Below, piece by piece: positions 16,582 through 23,178 of a DNA stretch of 40,631 nucleotides. The stretch is taken from assembly GCF_002454115.1 (NCBI RefSeq), contig NZ_DKIH01000011.1, forward strand, positions 1 to 40,631. Reading direction: 5' to 3'. The position numbers and the translations under genes were made by a program. The notes below the pieces were generated by a model. The model was not told where the DNA came from and did no database searches. It worked only from the letters and a program-made list of their open reading frames with translations. This DNA is from Sphingopyxis sp. UBA6723 (GTDB taxonomy: Bacteria > Pseudomonadota > Alphaproteobacteria > Sphingomonadales > Sphingomonadaceae). Numbering within the stretch: position 1 is the stretch's first letter; every line of letters begins with the position of its first letter.

Positions 16582-17865
16582 TTAACCCGCGCTGATCCGT
16601 TCGATGTCGGCGCCGACCGCCTGGAGCTTTTCTTCGAGCCGTTCGTAACCGCGGTCGAGGTGATAGACGCGGTTGACCTCGGTCATCCCTTGCGCCGCCA
16701 ACCCGGCGATAATCAGACTCATCGAAGCGCGCAGGTCGGTCGCCATCACCGGCGCGCCGACCAGATGATCGACACCGCGCACGACGGCGCTGCGGCCGCG
16801 CACATCGATGTCGCAGCCCATGCGCGCCAGTTCGGGAACGTGCATGTAACGGTTCTCGAAGATGGTTTCGGTGAACAGTGACGCGCCCTTGCCCAGCGTC
16901 GCCATCGCCATGAACTGCGCCTGCATGTCGGTGGCAAAGCCGGGATAGGGCGCGGTCGACAGGGTCACGGGTTCGGCGCGGCCCGACATCGCGACGCGGA
17001 TGCCGGTCTTGGTTTCCTCGACCGTCGCGCCTGCCTGACGCAGCGCCGATAGCGTTGCCTCCATCTCGTCGGCCTTGGCCCCGACCAGCTCGACGTCGCC
17101 CTCGGTAATCACTGCGGCACAGGCGTAGCTGCCCGCCTCGATGCGGTCGGCCATCACGCGGTAGGTCGCGCCGTGCAGGCGATCGACACCTTCGATCGTC
17201 AGCGTTTCGGTGCCGATGCCGTCGATATGCGCGCCCATCGCGACCAGGCAGTTGCACAGGTCAACGATCTCGGGCTCGCGCGCCGCATTCTCGAGCACGC
17301 AGGTGCCTTTGGCGAGGACCGCAGCCATCAGCGCGTTTTCGGTCGCTCCGACAGATACGACGGGGAAGGTAAACTTGCCGCCCGCAAGGCGTCCGCCGGG
17401 CGCGACGGCTTTCACATAACCCGACGTCAGCTCTATCTGGGCGCCAAAGGCTTCCAGCGCCTTCAAGTGCAGGTCGATCGGGCGATTGCCGATCGCGCAG
17501 CCGCCGGGAAGCGATACTGTTGCCTCGCCGGCGCGCGCGAGCAGCGGTCCAAGGACGAGGATCGAAGCGCGCATCTTGCGGACGATGTCATATGGCGCGA
17601 CGGTAGAGGTCAGCGTCGTCGTCCGCGCGGTCATCACGCGGCCGAAATCTTCGGGCCGCGATCCCTCGATCGTCGTCGAGCAACCGAGCTGGTTGAGCAA
17701 ATGACCAAAGCCGTCGACGTCGGCCAGTCGCGGCAGATTGCGCAGCGTCAGCGGCTCGTCGGTGAGCAGCGCGCAGGGCAGCAGGGTGAGCGCCGCATTC
17801 TTGGCGCCGGAGATGGGGATACGGCCCTTGAGTGGCTGGCCGCCGCGAATGACGATTTGATCCAT
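16582..17865 (-). CDS. murA: UDP-N-acetylglucosamine 1-carboxyvinyltransferase
   Basis: Full-length cytosolic enzyme, 427 residues, catalysing the first committed step of peptidoglycan synthesis: transfer of enolpyruvate from PEP to UDP-GlcNAc. K22 and N23 in SGAKNAAL bind substrate; C123 in LPGGCAIGNRPIDLH is the catalytic cysteine that fosfomycin alkylates, so the enzyme is of the fosfomycin-sensitive type. Two inside-out alpha/beta domains follow the usual layout. It stands alone, convergent with the EamA gene and divergent from the DUF3011 gene. No strong ribosome site is visible before the ATG. Confidence 0.97.
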   Translation of the reverse strand: MDQIVIRGGQPLKGRIPISGAKNAALTLLPCALLTDEPLTLRNLPRLADVDGFGHLLNQLGCSTTIEGSRPEDFGRVMTARTTTLTSTVAPYDIVRKMRASILVLGPLLARAGEATVSLPGGCAIGNRPIDLHLKALEAFGAQIELTSGYVKAVAPGGRLAGGKFTFPVVSVGATENALMAAVLAKGTCVLENAAREPEIVDLCNCLVAMGAHIDGIGTETLTIEGVDRLHGATYRVMADRIEAGSYACAAVITEGDVELVGAKADEMEATLSALRQAGATVEETKTGIRVAMSGRAEPVTLSTAPYPGFATDMQAQFMAMATLGKGASLFTETIFENRYMHVPELARMGCDIDVRGRSAVVRGVDHLVGAPVMATDLRASMSLIIAGLAAQGMTEVNRVYHLDRGYERLEEKLQAVGADIERISAG

Positions 17866-18014
17866 TTTCTGTCTTTAGCGCACGAGCGCGGGCGCGCAAG
17901 CGGGCGCGCCTTTCGCCGTGGCTTTCCAGTGCGAAATGTGAAACTATCCATCACTATATTCAGGTCAAACACGGGCGGTGCGATCTGAGCGGCTTTTCAT
18001 GGGGGGAGAAGGTC

Positions 18015-19013
18015 ATGCGGAGCAATTTCGTCACGATCGTTACGTCAACGGCGTTGATCGCCAGCCAGTTAGCTGTCCCGGCGATGCCGCAATCGACCTA
18101 TCCCTATCCTCAGCCGGGAGGGCCGCAGATCCAGCCGCCGCGACCGGGGTATCAGGGTTACGCGGGGACGATCCGTTGTGAATCGCGCAACAACAAGATC
18201 CAGCGCTGTAACGTCCGCACCGACAATCGCGTCGATCTGCTGCGCGTGATCGGCGGGCGCTGTTCGAAGGGGCGCGATTGGGGCTTCACCGCGAACCAGA
18301 TCTGGGTGTCGGGCGGCTGCCGCGCCGAATTCGGCTATGGTTATGCAAGCGGTGGCGGTTATCCGACCCCGTTGCCGCAACCTGTCGATGACTATGCGGG
18401 CACGCTGCGCTGTGAATCGCGGGGCAACCGCTACGAGCAATGCAATGTGCCTACCAGCAACCGCGTCGATCTGCTGCGCAAGCTCGGCGGCAAATGCAAT
18501 GCCGGGCGGCAGTGGGGTTACACCAATGACTATGTCTGGGTGAACAATGGTTGCCGGGCGGAATTTGGTTATGGGTACCGCAATGTGCGGCCGATCGCGC
18601 CCGAAAAGGACAAGGGGCCGAGCACCGGACTGATCATCGGCGGCATCGTGGTTGCTGGCGGGTTGCTGGCGTTGCTGGCGAGCCAGAAGAAAAAGAAGGC
18701 CGAAACCGTCGCACCTGACAGCGGCGAGGCGACCTATCCTCCGGGTCCGCCGGCGACGCTGAGCGCGAATCTGAGCAGCTTGCCGAGCGCGGCACGCCCG
18801 TCGGTGCAAAATTGCATGACCGATGCAGCGCGCCAGATCGGAGTGACGGGCGGCACGCGTCTGTCCTATGACAAGCTGGTCTCGCTCGAACAGGGCAATG
18901 GCGGCTGGCGGATCCGTGCGGCGATGACAGCGACCTACCCCGACGGCGCCCGCCCGATCGAAATGTATTGCCGCGCGACGCCGAGTGACATCATCCAGCT
19001 CGATTTTTCGTAG
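18015..19013 (+). CDS. Secreted or membrane-bound protein with two DUF3011 repeats
   Basis: A 332-residue envelope protein of unknown function. A signal peptide covers about 1-26. Two DUF3011 repeats of about 55 residues follow, each with four cysteines at the same spacing (C55, C65, C83, C102 and C133, C143, C161, C180) and the shared segments RCESR, NRVDLLR and GCRAEFGYGY, so disulfide bonds in the periplasm are likely. One transmembrane helix (about 205-222) is followed by KKKK, placing the C-terminus in the cytoplasm if the repeats are outside. The C-terminal domain (about 245-332) has two cysteines. GGGGAGAAGG precedes the ATG. Confidence 0.85.
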   Translation: MRSNFVTIVTSTALIASQLAVPAMPQSTYPYPQPGGPQIQPPRPGYQGYAGTIRCESRNNKIQRCNVRTDNRVDLLRVIGGRCSKGRDWGFTANQIWVSGGCRAEFGYGYASGGGYPTPLPQPVDDYAGTLRCESRGNRYEQCNVPTSNRVDLLRKLGGKCNAGRQWGYTNDYVWVNNGCRAEFGYGYRNVRPIAPEKDKGPSTGLIIGGIVVAGGLLALLASQKKKKAETVAPDSGEATYPPGPPATLSANLSSLPSAARPSVQNCMTDAARQIGVTGGTRLSYDKLVSLEQGNGGWRIRAAMTATYPDGARPIEMYCRATPSDIIQLDFS

Positions 19014-19035
19014 CGGGAGTTTTGCCCCTTTTTGT

Positions 19036-19113
19036 CGTCATCCCGGCGAAGGCCGGGATCTCGCCGTCGCGATATGACGCCGCGTGGAGATCCCGGCCTT
19101 CGCCGGGATGACG
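19036..19113. repeat. Stem-loop repeat, family C (TCCCGGCGAAGGCCGGGA core), copy 1
   Basis: Perfect 27-base inverted arms at 19036-19062 and 19087-19113 with a 24-base loop, between the convergent DUF3011 and isomerase genes. Each arm is itself palindromic (CCCGGCGAAGGCCGGG). The same 27-base arms recur at 39431-39508. Confidence 0.9.
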
Positions 19114-19129
19114 ATGTAGGGGGCTGAGA

Positions 19130-19735
19130 TTACCCCAACAGTGCCTCCTCGGCCTGTGGCAGCCGATCTTTGCCAAAAAACATCGCATCGCCGACAAAGA
19201 AGGTCGGGATGCCGAACACCCCGCGCACGACCGCGGCTTCCGTGTTGGCGACGAGCTTTGCCTTGATCTCAGGTTCCTGCGTCCGCGCGAGCAGCGCGGG
19301 GCCGTCGAAACCGTTTGCCGACAGGAAGGTCGCGATCACTTCGGGATCGTCCATCTTCAGCCCGTCCTCCCACATCGCGCGGTTCACCGCGTCGACATAG
19401 TCGTCGAGCACACCCTCGTCATCGGCGACGATTGCGCCGCGCATGATGGTCAGCGTGTTGACCGGGAAATGCGGGTTGATCCGGAATTTGCTCAGGCCAT
19501 GTTTTTCGATGAAACGCCGCATCTCCAGATTCTCATAGGCGAGCTTGGCGGGGGCATCGGCATATTGGATCATCGGTGCCTTGTTGCCCGTGGCCTTGAA
19601 GATACCGCCGAGCAGGCACGGGGTGATGAGCAGGTCGGCGCCGGTGCGGTCGAGCAGTTCGGGCAGCGTCTTCATCGACAGATAGGCGTTGGGGCTGCCG
19701 AAATCGAAGATCAGTTCGAGCGTCTTGGTCACCAT
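19130..19735 (-). CDS. 2-hydroxychromene-2-carboxylate isomerase family protein (DsbA fold, GST kappa-like)
   Basis: A 201-residue thioredoxin-like protein of the HCCA isomerase/DsbA family. FDFGSPNAYLS (10-20) carries the serine used for glutathione activation in place of a CXXC motif, and GVFGIPTFFVGD (172-183) holds the cis-proline. The founding enzyme works in naphthalene breakdown, but most family members have other or unknown glutathione-dependent roles. The start at 19735 gives the family's normal length; the frame remains open upstream but that sequence belongs to the SDR in another frame. It overlaps the SDR gene by seven bases, so the two form one unit. Confidence 0.88.
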   Translation of the reverse strand: MVTKTLELIFDFGSPNAYLSMKTLPELLDRTGADLLITPCLLGGIFKATGNKAPMIQYADAPAKLAYENLEMRRFIEKHGLSKFRINPHFPVNTLTIMRGAIVADDEGVLDDYVDAVNRAMWEDGLKMDDPEVIATFLSANGFDGPALLARTQEPEIKAKLVANTEAAVVRGVFGIPTFFVGDAMFFGKDRLPQAEEALLG

Positions 19736-20460
19736 TTTTCTCCCCAGGGGCGAAGGTCGAGTTCGTGCGTCCAGGCGCTTTTCGGCTGATTGTGGAGCAT
19801 CACATAATTGGCGGCGATCGCGGCCGGATTGAGGATCAGATCCTGCGCCTTGGCATTGTCGAAATCGGGATGGCGGCCCTTGATGAAGTCGGTGTCGATC
19901 GCGCCGTCGATCACGGTGTGCGCGACATGGATGCCCTGCGGTCCGAGTTCGCGCGCCATGGCCTGGGCGAGCATACGCAGCGCGCCCTTGGCGCCCGAGA
20001 AGGCGGCATAGCCCGATCCGCCGCGCAGGCTCGCGGTGGCGCCCGTGAAGATGATCGTGCCGCGGCCGCGCGGAGCCATGCGCTTCGCCGCCTCGCGCCC
20101 CATCAGGAAGCCGCCGAGGCACGCCATTTCCCAAACCTTGGTGTAAACACGCACCGTCGTCTCGGTGATCGGGAAATTGACGTTGGCGCCGATGTTGAAC
20201 ACCGCGACTTCGACCGGGCCGACCTCGGCTTCGACCTGATCGAACAGCCCGATCATCTCCGCTTCGTCGCGCGCATCGCCGGAGAAGGCGCGGGCGCTGT
20301 AGCCGTCTTCACGGATCGACTGCGCCAGCGCTTCGAGTTGGTCGGCGTTGCGTTCGCGGCGGTTGACGCAGGCCGTCAGGCCTTCGGTGGCAAAAGCGCG
20401 GGCAATGGCGCCGCCGGTAGCGTCGCCGGCCCCGATGATGATGGCTGCAGGATTGGGCAT
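19729..20460 (-). CDS. SDR family oxidoreductase with Phe in place of the catalytic Tyr
   Basis: A 243-residue short-chain dehydrogenase/reductase. The Rossmann nucleotide loop is GAGDATGGAIA (10-20). The catalytic serine is probably S144 (GATASLRGG). The usual YxxxK motif reads F154-S-G-A-K158, so the active-site tyrosine is missing; Y151, three residues earlier, is not in register. Homologues with AAF(S/A)xAKxALR are, as I recall, a recognised divergent SDR group. It is the first gene of the SDR/isomerase unit and is driven by the promoter at 20484-20511. The ribosome site AGAGGAGAG is strong. Confidence 0.87.
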   Translation of the reverse strand: MPNPAAIIIGAGDATGGAIARAFATEGLTACVNRRERNADQLEALAQSIREDGYSARAFSGDARDEAEMIGLFDQVEAEVGPVEVAVFNIGANVNFPITETTVRVYTKVWEMACLGGFLMGREAAKRMAPRGRGTIIFTGATASLRGGSGYAAFSGAKGALRMLAQAMARELGPQGIHVAHTVIDGAIDTDFIKGRHPDFDNAKAQDLILNPAAIAANYVMLHNQPKSAWTHELDLRPWGEKW

Positions 20461-20483
20461 AAGCGACTCTCCTCTTGCGTCCG

Positions 20484-20511
20484 ATAGTAACTATGATAAT
20501 CATAGTGACAA
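20484..20511 (-). promoter_or_regulatory. SDR/isomerase promoter with palindromic operator in the spacer
   Basis: On the minus strand, TTGTCA (20506-20511) and TACTAT (20484-20489) form a sigma-70-type -35/-10 pair with a 16-base spacer. The spacer is almost exactly the perfect palindrome ACTATGAT-A-ATCATAGT (20490-20506), extended by matching GT/AC pairs to 20487-20509. A repressor bound there would block RNA polymerase. The divergent HxlR regulator (20655-21146) is the obvious candidate. The SDR start codon is about 24 bases downstream of the -10 element. Confidence 0.72.
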
Positions 20512-20563
20512 GAGATTTTTCGGGGCACCAAAGAGAGCTGTTGAGGTTGCGCGTAAGAATGTC

Positions 20564-20637
20564 GTCATTGCGAGCGAAGCGAAGCAATCCACAGCGGTTT
20601 ACGCTACCCTGGATTGCTTCGCTTCGCTCGCAATGAC
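20564..20637. repeat. Stem-loop repeat, family D (CATTGCGAGCGAAGCGAAGCAATCC core), copy 1
   Basis: Perfect 28-base inverted arms at 20564-20591 and 20610-20637 with an 18-base loop. Unlike most copies it lies between divergent genes, 17 bases before the HxlR start, so it would be inside the HxlR leader if that gene is transcribed from the shared promoter region. The related copy is at 33847-33923. Confidence 0.88.
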
Positions 20638-20654
20638 ATAGGTCGATTAACTCG

Positions 20655-21146
20655 ATGCCCAAACGCACCGTTCTATCCGACACCTTCTGCCCCGTTGGCC
20701 GCTCAGCCGAACTGCTCGGCGACCGCGCGGTGCTGCTGATCCTGCGCGATCTGTTCTTCGGCAATCGGCGTTTCGATGTCATCGCCGCCAATACCGGACT
20801 TGGCCCGCAGCTCGTCTCGGCGCGGCTCAAGCTGCTCGAAAGCGAGGGCGTGGTCGAACGGCGCGCGTATCACGCGCGTCCGCCCCGCCACGAATATTGG
20901 CTGACCGCCAAGGGCAAGGACCTGTTCGACGTGCTCTATGCGATGCGCGGGTGGGCCGAACGCTGGGCGTATCGCGACGGTGAAACTGGCGGCGGACCGG
21001 CGATGCGCTATATCCATCGCGCATGCGGCACCGATGTCGGGACGGCGATGATCTGTCCGGGCTGCGGCGAAACGCTGGGCTATGGCGATTTAAAGGGCGA
21101 GCCGTCGCCAGCGCTCAAGGCCGAACGGGCGCGGCGCGCGGGCTAG
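20655..21146 (+). CDS. HxlR family transcriptional regulator
   Basis: A winged-helix DNA-binding protein of 163 residues. The HxlR domain covers about 8-100: FCPVGRSAELLGDRAVLLILRDL, then FGNRRFDVI, the recognition-helix region LGPQLVSARLKLLESEGVVER and the wing HEYWLTAKG. C12, before the first helix, is at the position used for redox or thiol sensing in several HxlR proteins. A short C-terminal tail contains CxxC (CPGCG) plus an earlier cysteine, possibly a small metal site. It is divergent from the SDR/isomerase unit and probably controls it through the palindrome at 20487-20509. Confidence 0.9.
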   Translation: MPKRTVLSDTFCPVGRSAELLGDRAVLLILRDLFFGNRRFDVIAANTGLGPQLVSARLKLLESEGVVERRAYHARPPRHEYWLTAKGKDLFDVLYAMRGWAERWAYRDGETGGGPAMRYIHRACGTDVGTAMICPGCGETLGYGDLKGEPSPALKAERARRAG

Positions 21147-21180
21147 ACACATGGCCGCATTCGGATAAGCTTTCGTCTCG

Positions 21181-21735
21181 ATGCCAAGGGAGGCGAAGTT
21201 GCGCGGTCGGTCATTTGTCAGCCTTGTCGCTTTCTTGGCCTTTGCTATTGCTATGCCGGTTCACGCTATCCCGCCGCCACCGCCGGAACCCGACCCGGCG
21301 GCGGTGATCGAAGCCGATTCACTGGCCCATGAACTGATAGTCTTGAACGAAAGCGATTTGCAGGATCGAACCGGTTTCGCCGTTGCCAGCGAGGCGACGG
21401 GGTGGCTTACGGCGACACATCCCGAAGTTCAAGACCCTGCGGTTCTCCGCCGATTTCATCGCGCCATTCGAGCCAGAGTGGACGCTGTGTGGTTAGAGGA
21501 GCGGTCCAATATACAGGCGGTTCTAGCCAATCTTTATCGTCAATTGATGTCGGCGAACGACTTGGCCGCCACGCGTGCTTTCATCGCCAGCCCGGCCGGG
21601 CAGAATTTTGGACGGATGATTGTCGGGGCCGACATCCACGTGCTCGACGGTGCGGCGTCCGACGCCTTGTATCACCGGTTGTTCCCGGAATTGCCGGGCC
21701 TACTCGACGCCGCGCAAAAGCGGGCCGCTGAATAG
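21181..21735 (+). CDS. Secreted DUF2059-like protein
   Basis: A small exported protein of about 184 residues with a signal peptide ending near AMPVHA, a proline-rich stretch (IPPPPPEPDP) and a helical C-terminus whose segment YRQLMSANDLAATRAFIASPAGQNF resembles DUF2059. The function is unknown. The ATG at 21181 has no good ribosome site, whereas AAGGGAGG at 21185-21192 is well placed for a TTG start at 21199, which would also give a cleaner signal peptide (MRGRSFVSLVAF). I consider the TTG start likely. The codon choice here is a little less GC-biased than its neighbours. Confidence 0.7.
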   Translation: MPREAKLRGRSFVSLVAFLAFAIAMPVHAIPPPPPEPDPAAVIEADSLAHELIVLNESDLQDRTGFAVASEATGWLTATHPEVQDPAVLRRFHRAIRARVDAVWLEERSNIQAVLANLYRQLMSANDLAATRAFIASPAGQNFGRMIVGADIHVLDGAASDALYHRLFPELPGLLDAAQKRAAE

Positions 21736-21738
21736 GCG

Positions 21739-22065
21739 TCAGGCTTTCTCCAGCGTGCATTGCAGCGGGTGCTGGTTCTGCCGCGCGGCGTCCATCACCT
21801 GATTCACCTTGGTCTCGGCCACCTCATAGCTGAACACGCCGCACACGCCGACGCCCTGTTGATGGACGTGGAGCATCACCTGCGTGGCCTGTTCGATGTC
21901 CATGTTGAAGAAGCGCTGGAGCACCATCACGACAAATTCCATCGGGGTGTAGTCGTCGTTGAGCAGCAGCACCTTGTACATCGACGGCTTTTTGGCCTTG
22001 GCGCGGGTGCGCGTGGCGATGCCGACGCCGGGGGTGCCGGGCGCGCCGTCGTCCTTGTCCGCCAT
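21739..22065 (-). CDS. clpS: ATP-dependent Clp protease adaptor
   Basis: ClpS binds N-end rule substrates and delivers them to ClpAP. The core is clear: YKVLLLNDDYTPMEFVV, then FFNMDIEQATQVMLHVHQQGVGVCG and a C-terminal helix. The NDD/TPMEFV residues and the histidine of VMLHVH form the pocket for the destabilising N-terminal residue. I place the start at 22065 (MADKDDG, 108 residues); MFPVST at 22101 is an alternative, and the frame stays open to 22284. No clpA lies next to it in the window. It ends just past the DUF2059-like gene, convergently. Confidence 0.93.
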   Translation of the reverse strand: MADKDDGAPGTPGVGIATRTRAKAKKPSMYKVLLLNDDYTPMEFVVMVLQRFFNMDIEQATQVMLHVHQQGVGVCGVFSYEVAETKVNQVMDAARQNQHPLQCTLEKA

Positions 22066-22194
22066 CGCGCGAACAGGCTGGGTGGTCGAAACTGGAAACA
22101 TCATGGGCAGGAATATCGCAAGCCGCGGGCGAAGCGCAAGGGGCGTGCGCGCGGTTTTTAACCTCTTGTTCGCCAGCCGGGGTCGGCTGGTCGC

Positions 22195-22239
22195 ACCAAA
22201 ACAAGAACCGCCCGCTTCCAAGGGAAGCGAGCGGTCTTG
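22195..22239 (-). terminator. Intrinsic terminator of the phasin gene
   Basis: About 60 bases past the phasin stop on the minus strand, CAAGACCGCTCGCTTCC pairs with GGAAGCGGGCGGTTCTTG, with one bulge and one mismatch, and is followed by TTGTTTTGG. The arrangement fits a factor-independent terminator that separates the phasin gene from clpS. Confidence 0.75.
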
Positions 22240-22300
22240 AGAGTGTCGGCGCAGGCGGGGGGAGGGGGAGGGTGCCCGCGCCAACGGAAGGTAAAGCGCC

Positions 22301-23056
22301 TTACGCGGCCTTCATCTTCGAAGTGATCACCGAAACGCGGTTCGAGATCGGCGCGAAGCTGTCGTTGGCCATCTTGACGACCAGTTCGCTGGTCTTCGAG
22401 GTCTGGGCAACGGCGGCGTCAAACGCCTTCTTGCTGTTTTCGGCATAGAGCTTGAAGAATTCGGTCGGCGACTTGACCGAGGTGTAGCCCTTCAGCGCGG
22501 CGGTCGTGTCTTCAAAGCTCTTGCGAGCGAAGGTCACGCCTTCCTGGCCCAGAACTTCCATGTTCTTGGCAGCGATCTTGCCGGCTTCGACCATCGCTTC
22601 GATGTTCGCCTTGTTGAATTCGACGGCTTCTTCGGCCAGCTTGCTGGTCTTGCTCATCGCTTCCTTGGCCTTCTCGTTGAAGTCGGCGGTCAGGGCTTCG
22701 GTGCGGGTCTTCGCTTCGTCGGCGAACTTCTTGACGGTGTCGTTCATGGTCTTGATTCCTTTGCTGACGGCGGCAACCGGCTTCGGTGCGGCCTTGGGGG
22801 CAAGCTTGGGGGAAATTTTCTTCACGGCCGCCTTCTTGGGGGCGACCTTCTTGGCAACTGCCTTGGGAGCAGCAGCCTTTTTCGCGGCCGGCTTGGCTTT
22901 TGCCTTAACCGTCTTGATCTTGGCAGGGGCCGCAGCCTTCACCGCTGCGGGAGCAGCGACAACGGCAGGGGCAGCCGGAGCTTCCACCGGCTTGGCGGCG
23001 GTTTCCAGCGTCGCGGCTTCGAAAGCCTTTTCGGCACTATCCATCTTTGTAGCCAT
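22301..23056 (-). CDS. Phasin with Lys/Ala/Pro-rich N-terminal domain
   Basis: A PHA granule-associated protein of 251 residues. The phasin domain is the amphipathic helical C-terminal half (about 105-251, from TMNDTVKKFADEAKTR on). The first 100 residues are nearly all Ala, Lys, Pro and Val, with repeated AAPKAVAKK-like units, like histone H1 or the tail of Pseudomonas PhaF, which binds DNA; PhaF carries its tail at the C-terminus, here it is N-terminal. The strong AAAGGAG site supports the start at 23056. It lies downstream of phaC with its own promoter and two regulatory boxes. Confidence 0.92.
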   Translation of the reverse strand: MATKMDSAEKAFEAATLETAAKPVEAPAAPAVVAAPAAVKAAAPAKIKTVKAKAKPAAKKAAAPKAVAKKVAPKKAAVKKISPKLAPKAAPKPVAAVSKGIKTMNDTVKKFADEAKTRTEALTADFNEKAKEAMSKTSKLAEEAVEFNKANIEAMVEAGKIAAKNMEVLGQEGVTFARKSFEDTTAALKGYTSVKSPTEFFKLYAENSKKAFDAAVAQTSKTSELVVKMANDSFAPISNRVSVITSKMKAA

Positions 23057-23072
23057 GGGTAAAACTCCTTTA

Positions 23073-23135
23073 TGTTGCAGTGCACAATATAGGAGTGGCT
23101 CGGCTATTTCAAGGATATTTTTGTGCAGCGCACAA
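23073..23135 (-). promoter_or_regulatory. Phasin promoter with two PhaR-type boxes
   Basis: Two 15-base boxes, TGTTGCAGTGCACAA (23073-23087) and TTGTGCAGCGCACAA (23121-23135), match at 12 of 15 positions and share GCAGYGCACAA. The second is a perfect TTGTGC-N3-GCACAA palindrome. On the minus strand TTGAAA (23107-23112) and TATATT (23086-23091) make a possible promoter with a 15-16 base spacer, with one box upstream and one just after the -10. In other Alphaproteobacteria PhaR represses phasin genes at GC-rich TGC/GCA boxes until PHA is present, so PhaR binding is inferred. Confidence 0.65.
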
Positions 23136-23178
23136 AAAAACTCTCATCGCCGTCCATAGGCACGATAATCGCTAGATA

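Noticed and set aside
19736..20134. Upstream extension of the isomerase gene
   Set aside because: These codons are the SDR gene read in another frame; the family's normal length and the N-terminal motif fit the start at 19735.
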